Positions 48,625 through 60,229 of a stretch of 64,000 bases of DNA are shown here, piece by piece (the stretch's first letter is position 1; each line of letters starts with the position of its first letter). The stretch comes from Diprion similis (taxonomy: Eukaryota; Arthropoda; Insecta; Hymenoptera; Diprionidae): positions 17,579,001 through 17,643,000 of the forward strand of contig NC_060105.1 of the NCBI RefSeq assembly GCF_021155765.1, in the 5' to 3' direction. Below the pieces are notes generated by a model. It ran no database searches, was not told the DNA's origin, and saw only the letters and a program-made list of their open reading frames with translations. A program made the position numbers and the translations under genes.

Positions 48625-48920
48625 ATATTGCGATGCTAATGCTAAAAGGGCGTATAATTTAATTTTTCATTGCCAATCGTTCCATAGACTTATTTTCAAG
48701 TTGAATATTAAAAAAAAATGTGTATGCCCTTTTGGTTTCAAACTTAGATATACGCCCTTTTGGCTGTTATATTTTTTGTTTTCAACATTTAGTTCGAACC
48801 TAAGTCTATAGAACGACTGGCAATAAAGAAAATTGTAAGCCCTTTTGACTTTAGATAGCTCTCTAAAGCTAAAAGGGCGTAAAATAAGTATAAGCCCTTT
48901 TGGCATTAGCACTGCAATAT
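48625..48920. mobile_element. MITE with ATATTGC…GCTAATGC termini and AAAAGGGC repeats
   Basis: The left terminus ATATTGCGATGCTAATGCTA (continuing AAAGGGCGTAT) is the inverted repeat of the right terminus, over about 31 bp with few mismatches. Inside, GGGCGTA/TACGCCC units with AAAA/TTTT occur at least six times in both orientations, as well as an inverted pair around CCAATCGTTCCATAGACTTA (48,673) and its complement (48,803). The 296-bp element is non-coding and lies just past the THAP gene. The related core at 61,425-61,575 suggests a second, diverged member. Confidence 0.75.
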
Positions 48921-51033
48921 TGATTTTGTTTTAACAATCAAAATGTTTTTACATGAACATATACTTTTTTCAGATAACTAAATCACCTTATGAAATGCGT
49001 AGTAATAATTTTCACTTACACCAAATGAGTGAGAAGACAATTGCATGCATAATTAAAATCCTCTTTTCAGGAGTCCATTTCACCGCATGCTTATTTTCTA
49101 TTTCAACGAATGCTCATACCATCAAAAAAGAACACACCATTTCCAACTACTTTGCAAATATTTGCACCAAATTTACATTTTTACTCATCTAAAGTAAATA
49201 ATTGTGTAAGAAAAGTTTGCCACATCCCAAAAAAAATTGGCGAGCCTATGCGTAGATATAATTATCCCAATTTTCTAACAAATAATCAATATATTCCGAG
49301 GTGAAAACGATAGCAGACATTTTTTTATTTTCTCTTCAACACATTTCATTGAACTGTCAAGTACAATAAGTATAGCTAAAGTTTGTCAGTCCAAATACAT
49401 AAGTTTCACACAGTTTTGAACTCTTAACACTAAATCAACAATCAGTAATACATACCGCGTGCTCAGACCTACGTTGCAAGATCTAGAATTTAGACCAATC
49501 GCTACAAAAATTATACAAAATGTAATCTGCTATAAATTTACCTGCTATGCGTCTATTTATTTGTTCAACATAATATAATACGCTATATACAAAACTGTTT
49601 TTCTGACGTTAGTTTAATGCAATATTTGCCCAGTTTTACTTGTAATCTGTTATTTCCGATTTTTTTTCCAACAGACTTTTTAGCTTACATTGTTGTTTTA
49701 TTTGCATTTGGAAGTACTGACTTCATCTCCATTAATAATGTTGTTTTCACTTCTTATGGGTTATCAGGTAACTAACTCCTTGTTTTATATGTTGACCCAT
49801 ACATCTAGTTAGGCAGTGATTCCAGTTCATATTTTGTTTGTTTTGTTTAAATTTTCCTGAAACAAATATCTTTGTATTCAACCTTAGAGTTTTCAGTGTT
49901 ATTTGCTTTAAATAGCCGTTTTTGAGTTGTACCATAAACATTAATGATTTTTCATATCAAGTAGGTAGTACATAACGCAAGACTGCGATCAAAATAAATG
50001 TATTTATCTACAGCATTGTTTATGAGCGCTAAATATAGGAATGTAATAATTTAGTAGCAATTAATCAGAAACGTGTTGTAAAGATGTAAAATATTCGATA
50101 TTTGGTCATCCGATGTTTGGTCTTGAATTTTTAGTTTCCTATATGTCGTTCTTGCTAATTCAAAACTTTTCAACATTTATTTCAACATCATAGGGGGTGC
50201 GTTCCGAAATTAGCTCCCACTGTGCTGTTTGCTGCTTGAAAACAGCAGAGCAGCAAATTCATAAGCAAAGCTGCACATTCTACTGCGCAAATTACTAGAC
50301 CGATCTTAACATCTAGTAAGTTACTAAACTGCTGCTGCTTTCTACTGCCGATGAAATCTTACCCTAACTCGATAATACACATGACCACTATTGAACAATT
50401 TTAATTCTCATCTCTAATAACAAAAACCATTTGATTGAAAATTCGATTGTTTTATACATATAGCCTACAGGTAAAACAGTTGCCATGCGTTTAGTGTATC
50501 GTGAGTCGTACATACATATATTTAATTGATTTATCTTCTAGAGAACATAAAGGATATTATTAACAAGTATGGAGTATGAATATTATCGATAATCAATAGT
50601 ATTCTATTTACGTAATCATAATTAAATTTCTTCTACGAAATTTTCGATTCTAGTACGTTTTGTGGCGCTATTTAATGCGACGAAGAATTTCAGTCTGGCA
50701 GCACTGGACTGCACCCGTCACACGGCCGTACCTTGCTTTTGGCAGCTTGTGTAATGAAAGCCAATTGTGTCAGTTTTGACCACTGAAATGTAATTATATT
50801 TCAGTGCTTCTGACAAACCACAGAATTTAGATGTTATGTGCACTGTTCGCACCTAAACGCAAAATAACATTCAATAAGCATATAACCGCGGAAGACCATG
50901 ACAGTTTAACGTTCAACAGTTAAATTCTCTATCTCGTCATTCGCCACCGTCATCGTCATCTGTCAGACCAGAGATGAGAAAGATGTGAACCGTACGTTTC
51001 TTTCATCGTTTGCTAAGCCTTCGATTATGTGTA
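48921..51033. other. Intergenic DNA between the THAP and BRAP genes
   Basis: No gene recognised. At 50,196-50,215 the terminus GTGCGTTCCGAAATTAGCTC of the copy A/B MITE family appears, without a clear right end (copy D, truncated or diverged). The promoter of the BRAP gene should lie in the last few hundred bases; I see no definite TATA box. Confidence 0.45.
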
Positions 51034-54000
51034 ATGTCTTCTTCTGTAATATTGGTGTCTCTTTGCGTGATTCGCATAGAAACTGAAGATCAAGAATCAC
51101 AAAAAAGTTCTGGTGAGTTTGCAATAATACTTCTCCTTAATGTTAGGTTAGGTTCAACAAGACATTCAATCTTCATTTCACAACACTTCCATTCGTCTCA
51201 CTTATTGCACAATTATACAATCTACATTAACTTCTGCAATTCACGATCTCCGATCTCCAAAGAATTCTTTAGTCCGGATTATTTTCGCGACCTACTTCTC
51301 GATCGATAAATATCAATTTTGCCAACATATAAAAATCCTTAACACCTTTGTATCAAGGTGCGATGGCTGCTAGAAAAATGCGAGGCTGTCGAGAGCCCAA
51401 GGATGTGAAGGTTGAGAGCTATGCAAGCATTGTCGAAGGTCCAAGTCCACTTTTTTCGTCTCGTGGGCAAGGAACATCCAACTCATCATCCAGAGCCAAT
51501 TCCGAAGAAGCTCACAATTCTGCCACCCCTGTCTCTGGGCCTGGCGAAGGTGACGGAGCAATGGCACGAACGTCCCCTGATCAAATAAATTTCATTTCCG
51601 GAAATCCTTTTGTCGAAGTCACGAAAGGAATTCTACACCTGTTCAAAGAGGAGTAAGAACTCAGATTGTAACCCCTAGAATTTTAAAACTTTTCCCTAAT
51701 CCCATGCAAATCAATAGAATTACAAAATAAGATGATAGGTCAAATAGTTCGTAGTCTTTGTTCTTTCTATTTATGCCCGTTATCGAGGTTCCGGTAAAAC
51801 GTTATTTATTACTCGTAGTCATGATTCAAACTACAAATCTTAAAATATCAAAATCAACTTTTAATCAGAATCTACTCACATATAGCTTCGCTCATATGAA
51901 TCCTTATATTCGTAGTTCATGCCTCTCATCACACTTCTTAATACTTGGATGTAATATTTCAATATCCAGTTTGCAGCTCTAAATTAGTTAAACTGCTTAT
52001 ATAAACAGATTCTACAATTTCAACGTGAAATAACTATTCAAGGTATTTAATCAATTATTTCATTTTAATGATCATTTCTGGTAACTTATAAGCATGGTCA
52101 ACAGTTGATATATGGCCGGGTCAAGGGATTTTGTTCAAAGTTTTGGGATATCTGTAAAAATAATCTCATTGTGAAACAAAATATCTGTCCATTGTTCGAA
52201 CCGTGACTTTAGCCCTTTTCTGTATCAAGCTTTTGAAATTTGGCAGTTGAAACATATCGCTGATATTATAATTTTAACTGTTTCAGCGAGTTGACTGAAA
52301 TGCATCAGGCAGCAGAGCGGAGTCACACGATGTGTATTTTGTCTGTACCAGCAACAATGACGTGCCATGATCTGCTTACTTTTACTGCTGCCTGTCATCA
52401 GGATATTCAACACTTTAGGATTATCAGAGATGGTAGTCCCAATCAGTACATGGCTTTGCTGACGTTCCGATCAGCTGTTAGTATTCTCATTTGATAGAAC
52501 TTTGTTTTCTCTATGTAATAACAAATTTTTCACCTTCGTTAGACCACTAGTTCCAGGTAAAAAAATATTGGGGTAAGCAATTGACAAAACTCAAGGACAT
52601 ATTAATATTTTAAAAGGTGCTATATCAATGGTAACGTGCAAGTATTAGGGACTCAGGGACTAGATCAACACTGGAGGATTTATTTATAAAGTAATCCCTG
52701 ATAAGTAAAAAAAATTGCAGAAAACGTATGGTTTCTTCACTTACAGCAGATATCAGATAAACATGAATCTTACAAAGATGTTTGAAATGAAATGCTTGGA
52801 ATTTTTTTCTAAATTGATTCTAATTAAAACGAGTATTTTCTGTAATAATTTAATCTTGAACAAATTTTCCATTTTTCAAGACGTATGTGTTGTAACTTTT
52901 TCTTTAATTCGAAGGTTTTATGAACTTATTATATTGTGCCAAAACATCATTTATTGTTTCAGGTGGCAGCAAGTGAGTTTTACGAGACATTCAACGGAGC
53001 TCCATATAATTCTTTAGAACCTGACATCGTTTGTCACATGGTGTTTGTCTCCCGGGTTGAAGTGGGAGATGGTGGTTTGCCGCTTGCAGGTCACACGGAG
53101 CTGCCGTCTTGTCCCGTCTGCCTGGAAAGAATGGATGAAAGCGTCGATGGAATTTTGACCATTTTATGCAACCATGCTTTTCACTCCAGCTGCTTGGTCA
53201 AATGGGGTGATACCTCGTGTCCGGTCTGTCGCTACGCTCAGACACCGGAACCTTTAGCCGACAGTCACTGTATGGAATGTGGTGCGTAAGAAATGGTTTC
53301 GAATAATTTCACATAAAAATTAACTGTTAAGGATGTGTGAAAAGTAAACTCGGATCAGAGATGTGTCGAAACAAAAGTTTAAAAGTAGTTCATCTAGCTT
53401 ATTATGATCAGCTCACAAAATATTATTTATTATACACCCTGTTACACAGAGAAAAAATCATAAAATTGCCACAACAACTGAGCAGGACTTGAGAGTTATG
53501 ACAAATGGCACAGAATGGGTCTAGTAATAATAGCATGCATACTAGATTAATGGAAAGTCAAAGGTTCATCTTGCGCCAACTATTTAAAGGCAAATGTGTA
53601 AATTCTCTCGAAGCACTGTTGTGGCTGGCGTAAAACTTGTCCCTGGCGGACATGTTATTCGGTTCCCAGAATATCTTTAGAACGGCTAGACCGATTAGCT
53701 TTAAATTTTCTCAAAACGTTTGTGGACAGATTTTCTTATTTACATAGTAGTATTTTTTTCAAGTTGATACAAGTTTTTTGTCCGAAATTTTCAACCTTTC
53801 TGATTCAATCAAAAGACAACTACTTACTAGCTGAGTTAAAAAAAAATCTCCTGATGCGAATGAGGATAACTAACCAAAAACATTTCGTGAGAATTTGCAG
53901 CAAGTCGGTCAAGCCGTTTTGAAAATATTTTGAAAACTGCAAACTGTCTACAAAGAACACTTTTAACTCCGGTCACAAATAACAGTGTTTCGTGAGAAAG

Positions 54001-55532
54001 TTTGTACGCATGAATCGAATTACCGTATTGTTCTGAGTACTGCGACAGTATTTCAGGGTTTTTTCTCAGCTGCAACAGGCAAAAAACGTCGGCTTATATT
54101 CGGAACAATACGGTAATAGTTTTTGAAATAAAGATTCCCAAAATTCACCTATTTTTCTTGCTGTCTAAGTATATGTTCCCCTCTTAACGGTCTATAACTG
54201 AGCAAAAATTAATATCACTCTTATTCTAGTGCTAAAAATATTGCGATTAACGCGCCAAAACCTTGGAGCAGATAAATTCGGCCCCCCCCCCCCCCCATTA
54301 ATCTCTCGGCATTAACTAGATTCCGTACCATAATTTTGACTAGTGTTTGTGTAGCATCGGTGCATATTATACTCCATAAAATGAAGTAATTCATCAGAAT
54401 CGGTCAAGCAGTATAGATGTGTCTATGAAAAAACGGTAGAATAACGTCATTTTTCTGATATTGGTAATATGAGAAGATGCTTACAGTTAAAATTCAGTGT
54501 TTTTAAACTTTTTCCTGTGTTATAGAGACGTGTTTCGTTTAACGTAACTATATTATTTCCCAGTACACATCTTTCAAATCTTTGTATTATCACGTCGTCA
54601 AAGGTTATTAGTCTGTACATTTTGCAGGTGCGTGCAGCGATGCTCTCTGGATTTGCCTGATATGCGGCCACATCGGATGTTCCCGATATCATGAAGGACA
54701 TGCTTTCGAACATTACCGAGACACGCACCATTGCTACGCAATGCAACTGGGAAACAATCGCGTCTGGGACTATGTAGGAGATAATTTTGTGCATAGATTG
54801 CTGCAAGATAAGGATGGTAAAATGGTTGAAGGCAGTCGTGAGGGAGCCAAAAGCGAAGGAGCCGCCGTTGACGAGAAAGTTGACTCTGTTCAACTAGAAT
54901 TCACATATTTACTCACGTCCCAATTGGAAAGCCAGCGACAGTTCTTTGAGGAAAAACTCGGCCGACTGGAACAACGCACAGTCAATGAGAATTCAGAATT
55001 GCGCGAAAAGTTGGGTCAAATATCTGAAGAGAATGTTGAGTTCAAGGTGAGAGACAGAGAAATTTTCTCGTTATTTGTGTGGATTAACATTGTAATACTT
55101 TTGCTAAATTACATTGTATTACTTGATGTCACTTGATTCCAGGAACAACTGAATCTCGTTACCAAAGAAAAACAATCGTTGGAAAAACGTCTGCACCATT
55201 CGAGCACGAAGTTAACTCAGGCACTTTCTGAGCTGTCCGAAGAAAGGCAGCTGAGCAAAGCACTTCAGACAAATCTTTCCTCGTGGCAAACCAAGCACAA
55301 GCAGTTACAGTTGGAGTTCAACCAATACAAAGGAGCTCAGGAATTAGAAATGACTGATCTACGGGAGCAGCTTAGAGATGTGATGTTCTTCTTTGAAGCT
55401 CAAAAGCAGATAGAAAACTCGGCTGACAAAGAGGAAATTGCCAGTGGACGTATAATCATTGGTCAAACTTCGAGTACCTCAACCCCAACCACTAACAGTC
55501 GAGCCGCGCGAAGACAACAGAAAAAACATTAA
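51034..55532 (+). CDS. BRAP: BRCA1-associated protein homologue (BRAP/IMP, RING E3 ligase), six exons
   Basis: Exons 51,034-51,112, 51,358-51,652, 52,287-52,476, 52,963-53,281, 54,628-55,046 and 55,143-55,532 fit in phase and give 563 aa, close to the ~590 of vertebrate BRAP. The start MSSSVILVSLCVIRIE corresponds to the known N-terminus. Domains are a BRAP2 RRM-like domain (about 95-190, ILSVPATMTCHDLLTFTAAC and IIRDGSPNQYMALLTFRSA), a RING finger (238-277, CPVC…CNHAFHSSC…CPVC), a UBP-type zinc finger (about 291-352, CMECG…WICLICGHIGCSRY…HHCYAMQL) and a coiled coil (about 370-510) with the family block LREQLRDVMFFFEAQ. In animals BRAP is a cytoplasmic E3 ubiquitin ligase that binds Ras-GTP, restrains KSR scaffold assembly and retains NLS proteins; that role here is inferred from homology. 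AATAAA at 55,773-55,778 is a suitable poly(A) signal. Key zinc ligands are all present. Confidence 0.95.
54019..54117. mobile_element. Small hairpin element in a BRAP intron
   Basis: ATTACCGTATTGTTC (54,019-54,033) is repeated as a perfect inverted copy GAACAATACGGTAAT (54,103-54,117). The 99-bp unit lies in the fourth intron of the BRAP gene. It could be a MITE or a structured intronic RNA. Confidence 0.5.
54282..54296. repeat. Poly-C tract in a BRAP intron
   Basis: Fifteen C in a row. Similar runs occur at 31,742-31,755 and inside the retrotransposons. It is an ordinary simple repeat, prone to length error. Confidence 0.8.
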
Positions 55533-55802
55533 TTTGCGTTTTTTAATGCGGCTGACGAGGTACCGAAATAACAAATTAAACTTCTAGGATAAGCAAATGT
55601 TTCAATTATTGAGTGTTGAACGTGTAAATATCACAATTAACGAATCGCACTGTAATAACAGTAGGATAATAAGAAACATTAAATGTAAAAAACATTATAA
55701 GGAAATTAAATAGGAACGTGCAATGCCAATGGTAGAGAGATGGAATAATACGAGTGATATAATAGTATACATAATAAATCGTTGTGTAGAATAAGTATAA
55801 AA

Positions 55803-56286
55803 TAGTATCTTGCGTACTAGGGGCGTAAAGCGGGCTTTTTTAAACCGAGTACTGAACCCACACGAGGTTATAAAGTTCGTTTAGCCCTTGGTGAACATCA
55901 TATTTTTTGTAACGTTGCTTTTTGTTTACGATTTCAAACACGTTATAAGTAATTTATCTCAACTATTCATCACTTTCTTGAACATATTGAAAAATATTTT
56001 TGCGAGCGTTTGTAGTTCTTTTTGCCCGTTTATGCTAAAGTATTTTTCAATATTTTCAAGAGAATTAACAATAATTGCGATAAAATATGTTTATGTATTT
56101 ACACTGTATTTCGAATCGTGATGAAAAAAAATGTGCATATGCGTTACGAAAAATATGGTTTGCACCAAGAGCTAAGCGGGATTTTTAACCTCGTGTGGGT
56201 GCAATATGTCTTCGGCTCGTACTGCAATCTCTACACTCGGTTTAAAAAAGCTCGCTTCACACCCTCGGTACACAATATACTATGAT
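55803..56286. mobile_element. Hairpin MITE, GTGTACCTAGGG family, copy 3 (long form)
   Basis: The left arm (AGTATCTTGCGTACTAGGGG…TTTTTTAAACCGAGT…CCCACACGAGGTTA) is the reverse complement of the right arm (…TAACCTCGTGTGGGTGC…ACTCGGTTTAAAAAAGC…CCCTCGGTACACAATATAC). The arms are roughly 100 bp, with a ~270-bp AT-rich middle. The outer motif TATTGTGTACC matches copies 1 and 2. It starts about 25 bases past the BRAP poly(A) signal. Open frames in the middle show no known family. Confidence 0.75.
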
Positions 56287-57160
56287 ATTCAGACATCTAA
56301 CACTATTTTCTTACATTCAACACTACACAGTTTTATTTTTAGATTCTAATCCCCCAACTCTTGGATAGACTGTACCCCTTATAAATAAATTATTTGTTTT
56401 TTAAGGTAGTCTGAATCGTTGATTCCTATCACTTGATTTTCTTTTTATGCTTATTTCCTTTTTATTTATAAAATACCGATAACATAATGGGGAAATTTCT
56501 ATATATATGAAAGGATTGACTCAATACAAAATTTAAATATTACATTTGAATGATTTCCACTGTATTACAGTTTCTTTCCAAAATTTTCTCGTCCCTGTTA
56601 TAAGGTTGTTGCAAAAGAAATGGTAAGTTAGAGACATAAAATGAAAAATATTCTTCAATTTACATCATTATACATGAATGATTACAATTGAACCAAAATT
56701 GAAAAATATTGAATATTAAAGTTTTGCAAGTGCTGTAATATTTGTTTTACAAAACAATTTCTAATCTTTACATTCATATTGTAATCAAAATATCTGACTG
56801 GCTGGCGATGCATAATACGGTAAAACCTCGTTTCTAACATTCTTATTAATCTTTATATCACTTGCGGCAGAATTAAATCACTCAATTCTTCAAAAAGTTC
56901 GAGGATTGTCATAGAAGTTTTCAAGGAATTTTTCCCGGCAGGAATATGTATACCCATAATTAATCTTCAAACACATGAATGGCTTAAACTTGTGTCGTAA
57001 AAAATTTACAAAGTTTTTCGACCTATATAAATTTAAGCAGCGACGTATTCAAAAGTACCCAAAACAATATCTCGGGTGGGCATGGAGACGTATTAATAAC
57101 CGCTCGTCAATACTTTTTCTCTATTCCGTAACAGGACACTTAAAAATGTTATTCAATAAG

Positions 57161-57193
57161 TCGTTGACTGAGGTACATATCCTCAGTCAACGA
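57161..57193. repeat. Perfect 13-bp stem-loop
   Basis: TCGTTGACTGAGG and CCTCAGTCAACGA pair perfectly around a 7-base loop. It stands alone in intergenic DNA. The function is unknown; it could be a decayed MITE centre or a protein-binding palindrome. Confidence 0.5.
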
Positions 57194-57497
57194 ATAAGTT
57201 TTTTAAAAACAGCGTCTTCAATGCTCTACCAATTTTTGGCGCTTTCTTTTAAATGTATCTCTTTTTCTACAGCAACGCCATCTTCATACGACAAGAGTGT
57301 CACGCACGTGTCACCTCGCTGGTCGAGAGGTCAAGAGTCAGACACATGTCGAATTGGCGTGGAATGCACTATTCTACGCATTTGAATTGTCGAATAGTTA
57401 AACGAAATTCCAATTCATTGCTCTGTTCAATCCGAAAACCTACAATCATGACCATTATCATTAGAGTATTTCCAGCTTTGACTCAAGTCATTCTATG

Positions 57498-57574
57498 CAT
57501 GTACTCCAATTGTCGTAGAAAAAATCAGAATTTCTAATGCAAAAATGCCTTTTCCACGACAATTGTAGCACATG
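57498..57574. other. 77-nt stem-loop of pre-miRNA size
   Basis: CATGTACTCCAATTGTCGTA at the left pairs with TACGACAATTGTAGCACATG-type sequence at the right (arms of 25 bases with three mismatches), leaving a ~27-base loop. Length and stem suit an animal microRNA precursor, and it lies about 650 bases upstream of the Ctr coding start. It may equally be a small MITE; no expression evidence can be had from sequence. Confidence 0.35.
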
Positions 57575-58219
57575 AATTGTTGAACAAAAATATCTTCAAG
57601 CTTGTTCAGCTGTGACTTCGGCATTACATTACATGTCGCATGAACGATGACTTATTATCACCAGATCAGTGAGGCAGCATGCAATGTTAAGTGTCAAACG
57701 GAACTCCACGTCAAAGTCTACACATGCAAAGAGAGCAAAGCCTGTCTGCCTTTGGGTAAGGCTAGGTGTTCAACGTACATTGATAATATGGGTGATTAGC
57801 GTCATTGTTTTTAGGAAACAAGGTGTGCTCTAAACGGAGGAGCGCAGTAGCAAAGTCACGTGATAGTCCGCACGTGACGGTACGACAATTGTAGTTAAAT
57901 GTAAATGACGTCATGTGCGGCCATATTTTCAATGCATAAGAGCACACCTTCTTTCCTTAGACCATGATTAACATCATGCCAGCACATGCAAGTGTAAACA
58001 CAAGTGCTTATCAGTTTGAACGCACAGTTCGAATGTTGAACAATTCGACAGCGGGATCTGAAAAACAAGGGAGGAAAAAAATACAACGGTTAGTATAACC
58101 CAGACATACGGCTTATATTTTGCCAAAAGTTGTTATTACAAACATTATCGTACCGCATTTCCATCGCAATGCGCATTAATTATTTAATTATAGCTGCTCT
58201 CTTTCTGCCAGGCTTTCAG

Positions 58220-60229
58220 ATGCATATGTCTTTTTGGTTCGGGGCGGACTTGGGGTCGTTTCTTTTCCCGAGTTACGTCATAAGCACAACTTGGAGCCTG
58301 GTCGCCACTTGCATAGGATTGACAAGTCTCGCTATTCTCTTCGAAGGCATGAAAATACTGCAAGTTAAACTGAGACTCAACACCCTCGCTTCGATGTCAG
58401 AAGATCAGTCTCATTCCAATGAAAACTCCTCTTTGTTGTCAAGACTTTCTTCCGCATCCTTCGCACGCACTGCCTCCGCAAATTGGTAAACTTCTAACTG
58501 TAAGGATCAGGAACAATAAGATGATTGTATCGCTTGAGAATATTGTTATTGCTGTTTTCAATTTTTTTAGAAAAATTCTTTAGTTTTATCTTGAGATCCT
58601 AAATACCCCAGTAAAAAGATAATTCCAAGAAATTATTTTTAGGAACGTGTCTGTGATAAATATTACAAAAAAGCTCCAACTCTACGTGAAGTTTCAGTAT
58701 TTTTGGACTATTTAATCGTTTATTCCAATCAAAAAACCAACAACAAGATGTTATACCACAAATTTTGAACCAAGTTTTGTAAAATCCAAAGAAAAGTCGT
58801 AGATTAGTGATCATTTTATATTCAAGGGTGCGACCAAAGGTGGTTATAAAATTTCAAGATTTTCGTGGCAAATTGCAAATCAAAACTTTTATTCTTGGAC
58901 CAAATATCACCTAATTTAGGCAATTAATTTCTTTGAAAACTCACAATCTTTGAGTGATTGATTTTTCTAACTAAATGCATCAAGTAACTTCAAAAAATTC
59001 TTGTTCTGCTTATATTTGTATAATTACAACAAGATCTAAGTTTTATTCGATTCTATTACGAATGTCCTGAAATCCGAAATCTTTAGGAGCCACGCGGCTA
59101 AGAATATGGCCAAAAATTTCCAATAGATCTCTGTACAATACACACGTAACAAATAAGTATAAAGTATGCACAACGACAAGAAAATGAAGATATGCGGCAC
59201 ACTTATCTATTCCTTTACAGTGGAAGCTGGCCGAGATGGTTTTTAGAGGTATTTCATTGGTCTGCTCACACGACTCTGGGGTATCTGCTTATGCTGGCTG
59301 TGATGACTTACAATGGTTATCTCAGTATTGCTTTAATCCTTGGAGGAGGTTTCGGGTATTGGATGTTTGGACCGTCACTTCACCAACTCAATATGCATCA
59401 GATTAACGACCAACACAAGAATACGCAATGTGATTTAGAGTGCTCTGGTAGTTAAAAACATACTAGATAATGTCTTTTCAATTTATCCTTACTATTGGTG
59501 AATTTTTGTTGTCAATTCGAATCGACAAATTTGAAATTTCAGGGACTACAGCATCGATTTGAGTCAAAACAAATCACTCGCAGTAATCTAATCCTGATCT
59601 GTTCATAAGTAGATTGATGAGCCAGAAAATCAATACCTTTTATTAGTGTTTCTGCGAATTAATCAAACATTTAGGACTCATCAAATTAATATATTCGTAA
59701 GCTACGATGATTTCTCCAGCAATTCAAGAGTGAAACATACTGCAGTAATGAACACAAACTTATATATTGATGTTTCCCACCACATGTTTTCTTTATGATC
59801 AAAAAGTTCTTAGTATAATTGTAAAAAATAATCTTTAGAATGAATAAGTCATTTTGGAGTGAAATAGAATGAATCTACTAGATTTTTCACCATCTTGAAG
59901 CGATTTCAAATGAAGTATCAATATCTAAGCTCTTATTTAAAGTATTAATATTATTACGAATATGGTAATTCGATGAATACTAAATGTTTGACTATCTCGT
60001 AATGAAATTAGTAAAATTTATGGATTTTTGACTCGCCAACATCCATAAATTCTATTTGCGAAATACCTTTAGTTTGTATTCGCATGTTTGTGTCTTCAGC
60101 ATATACATAAGAAAAATTGTTTTTATTACCGTTTCAGATGCAATAACAAGTACCGAAAGACGTCAATCGAGTGTGTCTGTAATCGCAGAGCAGCTGGCAT
60201 CAGAAGCTAGTGCACAAGTGCACACGTGA
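58220..60229 (+). CDS. Ctr-family copper transporter (SLC31-like), three exons
   Basis: Exons 58,220-58,485, 59,221-59,447 and 60,138-60,229 join in phase to 585 bases, 194 aa. The family opens with MHMSFWFG; the Met-rich ectodomain of longer Ctr1 proteins is nearly absent (MHM only). TM1 is about residues 13-36, followed by a cytosolic Ser-rich loop with EGMKILQVKLR. TM2 carries the copper-passing MxxxM (YLLMLAVMTYNGY) and TM3 the packing GxxxG (LGGGFGYWMFG). Trimers of such proteins import Cu(I) at the plasma membrane or release it from vesicles. The C-terminal HCH motif seen in human CTR1 is not present. ATG 58,220 lies directly behind an acceptor (tttcag), so a 5' UTR exon upstream is likely; an in-frame ATG at 58,169 exists but reads through the polypyrimidine tract. 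If the second donor (59,448) is not used, a stop follows two codons later, giving a shorter C-terminus. AATAAA occurs at 60,548 and 60,917. Confidence 0.9.

Larger units (their letters stand above)
56287..58219. other. Intergenic DNA upstream of the copper transporter
   Basis: No gene recognised; a 136-codon open frame at 56,975-57,385 has no family signs and contains a hairpin. Two precise stem-loops (57,161 and 57,498) are listed separately. The region near 57,720-58,080 should hold the promoter and a 5' UTR exon of the Ctr gene, if the start at 58,220 follows an acceptor. Confidence 0.45.

Noticed and set aside
56975-57385. 136-codon open frame on the plus strand
   Set aside because: No recognisable domain, and a perfect stem-loop (57,161-57,193) interrupts it; ordinary chance frame in intergenic DNA.
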